Shown here one piece after another: positions 7,414 through 7,942 of a DNA stretch of 7,942 nucleotides. The first letter of the stretch is position 1. Every line of letters begins with the position of its first letter. The notes beneath the pieces were generated by a model that saw only the letters and a list, made by a program, of their open reading frames with translations, searched no databases and was not told the origin of the DNA. The translations under genes and the position numbers were made by a program. Source of the DNA: JBBPYA01 sp038200385 (GTDB lineage: Bacteria; Actinomycetota; Actinomycetes; Mycobacteriales; Geodermatophilaceae); assembly GCA_038200385.1 (NCBI GenBank), contig JBBPYA010000184.1, forward strand, positions 1 through 7,942. Direction: 5' to 3'.

Positions 7414-7468
7414 AAGTGGTCACTAGGGACACCGCCGAAACCTGGAAACCGTTCGCAACTGACCACTT
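7414..7468. repeat. Palindromic repeat, copy 2 (55 bp)
   Basis: The second copy starts exactly 132 bp after the first and has the same length. Its arms are AAGTGGTCA (7414-7422) and TGACCACTT (7460-7468). The arms and the blocks GACACCG, GGAAA and TCGCAAC are identical to copy 1, while the bases between those blocks differ, so the conserved parts seem to be under constraint or recently copied. The left flank is again GCCA; the right flank is CCGG, so the matching flanks of copy 1 are not a consistent target duplication. The inner stem seen in copy 1 is weaker here. Confidence 0.8.
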
Positions 7469-7487
7469 CCGGCCGCCGCCGCGCAGG

Positions 7488-7563
7488 AGTGGTCACGACG
7501 GACTCCTCTGGTGCGGGCGCCAGCAGGTGAGCCGGGGCGTCGGCCGACCCGCTGACCACGCTT
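7488..7563. repeat. Degenerate third pair of repeat arms
   Basis: AGTGGTCAC at 7488-7496 matches the left arm of the 55-bp repeats, and TGACCACGCTT at 7553-7563 resembles the right arm with one inserted base. The spacing is 76 bp rather than 55, and none of the internal blocks (GACACCG, GGAAA, TCGCAAC) is present. It may be a decayed copy or a chance match, although it lies 20 nt from copy 2. GGAGT (7486-7490) and ACTCC (7502-7506) also form a small local hairpin. Confidence 0.35.
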
Positions 7564-7569
7564 GACGAG

Positions 7570-7602
7570 GCGCGGGGTGATGCCTGGCCACCGGTGCCGC
7601 GC
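7570..7602 (-). terminator. Hairpin just after the MFS fragment, possible terminator
   Basis: GCGCGG (7570-7575) pairs with CCGCGC (7597-7602), and inside it GGTG (7576-7579) pairs with CACC (7589-7592), leaving a one-sided 4-nt bulge. It begins 4 nt past the TGA of the leftward MFS gene. There is no T-tract. Position and GC-rich stem are what is expected for a terminator in a high-GC genome, but this is judged by eye without an energy calculation. Confidence 0.4.
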
Positions 7603-7606
7603 GGCG

Positions 7607-7942
7607 TCAGCCGATCGGGGCCGGGGTGGCACGGCGGGCCAACAGCCACCGGCTGCCAGCCAGGCCGGCGACGGCGGTCGCCGTACCGGCCAGGACAGGC
7701 AGGGTCAGGGCCGAACGGGCTCCGAGCCGGTCGATCAGCGGCCCGGACAGGGCGGCACCGGCGGTGACCCCGACGATCAGCCCGGTAGTGGTCCAGGCCA
7801 GCCCCTCGGTCAGCGTGCCGGGGGGCAACCGCTCCTCGACCAGGGCGTTGCCCCCAATCAGGATGGGCGAGATGGACAACCCGGACAGGAGCATGACCCC
7901 GGCCAGGACCGGCAGCGAGCGGGCTGCCAGGAACGGCAGGAC
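7607..7942 (-). CDS. MFS transporter, C-terminal fragment (5' end outside window)
   Basis: This is the last 111 codons of a leftward gene that continues past the right edge, ending at the TGA at 7607-7609. The frame is open from 7942 (VLPFLAARSLPVLAG...), so the internal ATG at 7894 is not the true start. The sequence has three hydrophobic segments. MLLSGLSISPILIGGNALVE, LPPGTLTEGLAWTTTGL and AGAALSGPLIDRLGARSAL match the C-terminal helices of 12-TM sugar- or drug-type MFS permeases of actinobacteria, including a motif-A-like GPLIDRLGAR loop. A short tail (RRATPAPIG) follows the last helix. The substrate cannot be inferred from this part. A hairpin follows its stop, and about 360 nt separate it from coxD, so it is probably a separate transcription unit. 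Confidence 0.82.
   Translation of the reverse strand, partial: VLPFLAARSLPVLAGVMLLSGLSISPILIGGNALVEERLPPGTLTEGLAWTTTGLIVGVTAGAALSGPLIDRLGARSALTLPVLAGTATAVAGLAGSRWLLARRATPAPIG

Larger units (their letters stand above)
7245..7606. other. Gene-free region with palindromic repeats, upstream of coxD
   Basis: About 360 bases lie between coxD and the MFS fragment, and I see no credible gene in them. Small open frames on both strands run through the repeats, but their products have no recognisable motif and their codons simply follow the repeat units. The region holds two copies of a 55-bp palindromic element, a weaker third pair of arms, and a hairpin next to the MFS stop. Because coxD is transcribed leftward from here, its promoter and any operator should lie in this stretch. 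I could not identify a clear -35/-10 pair. Confidence 0.7.

Noticed and set aside
7282..7468. CRISPR array
   Set aside because: There are only two good repeats, they are internally variable with outer palindromic arms, the gap is 77 bp, and no cas genes are present.
7263..7649. Minus-strand open frame of 128 codons through the palindromic repeats, with repeated VVSC-x-xFPG segments
   Set aside because: The repeated peptide arises only because the two repeats are 132 bp apart, a multiple of three. The frame overlaps the end of the MFS gene, has no recognisable domain, and the palindromic arms explain the sequence better than coding does.

Overview
The window is very GC-rich, with GTG starts and tightly packed genes, and looks like an actinobacterial chromosome. 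Phylum-level placement is an inference from composition and gene families; the genus cannot be fixed from this sequence. Almost everything is on the minus strand. The exception is the last 36 codons of a sensor histidine kinase at the left edge (3-113), which converges on the minus-strand block.

In the direction of minus-strand transcription (right to left) the layout is: the C-terminal third of an MFS permease (7607-7942, N-terminus outside the window); a gene-free stretch of about 360 bases (7245-7606) holding two copies of a 55-bp palindromic repeat and a weaker third arm pair; a compact three-gene accessory set for a molybdenum hydroxylase, namely a MoxR/CoxD-type AAA+ ATPase (6306-7244), a CoxE-type VWA protein (5174-6301) and an XdhC/CoxI-CoxF family protein (4060-5181); a PAP2 phosphatase fused to a diacylglycerol-kinase-type lipid kinase (2586-4019); a 14-helix DHA2-type drug exporter (1038-2513); and an FG-GAP/VCBS repeat gene that is frameshifted and lacks a normal N-terminus (235-1019).

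The coxD-coxE-xdhC set is the functional core. The genes are separated by 4 nt or overlap by 8 nt, so they are probably co-translated. In known CO dehydrogenase clusters these proteins mature the molybdenum active site of the large subunit. No structural genes (coxM/S/L) are in the window, so the client enzyme lies elsewhere or beyond the right edge, past the MFS gene. The lipid enzyme and exporter follow on the same strand with short gaps (40 and 72 nt) but have no obvious functional link to it.

The items most worth a second look are the palindromic repeat pair upstream of coxD, the single-base frameshift in the FG-GAP gene, and the maturation genes without a visible client enzyme. I did not find convincing evidence of a wholly new system.
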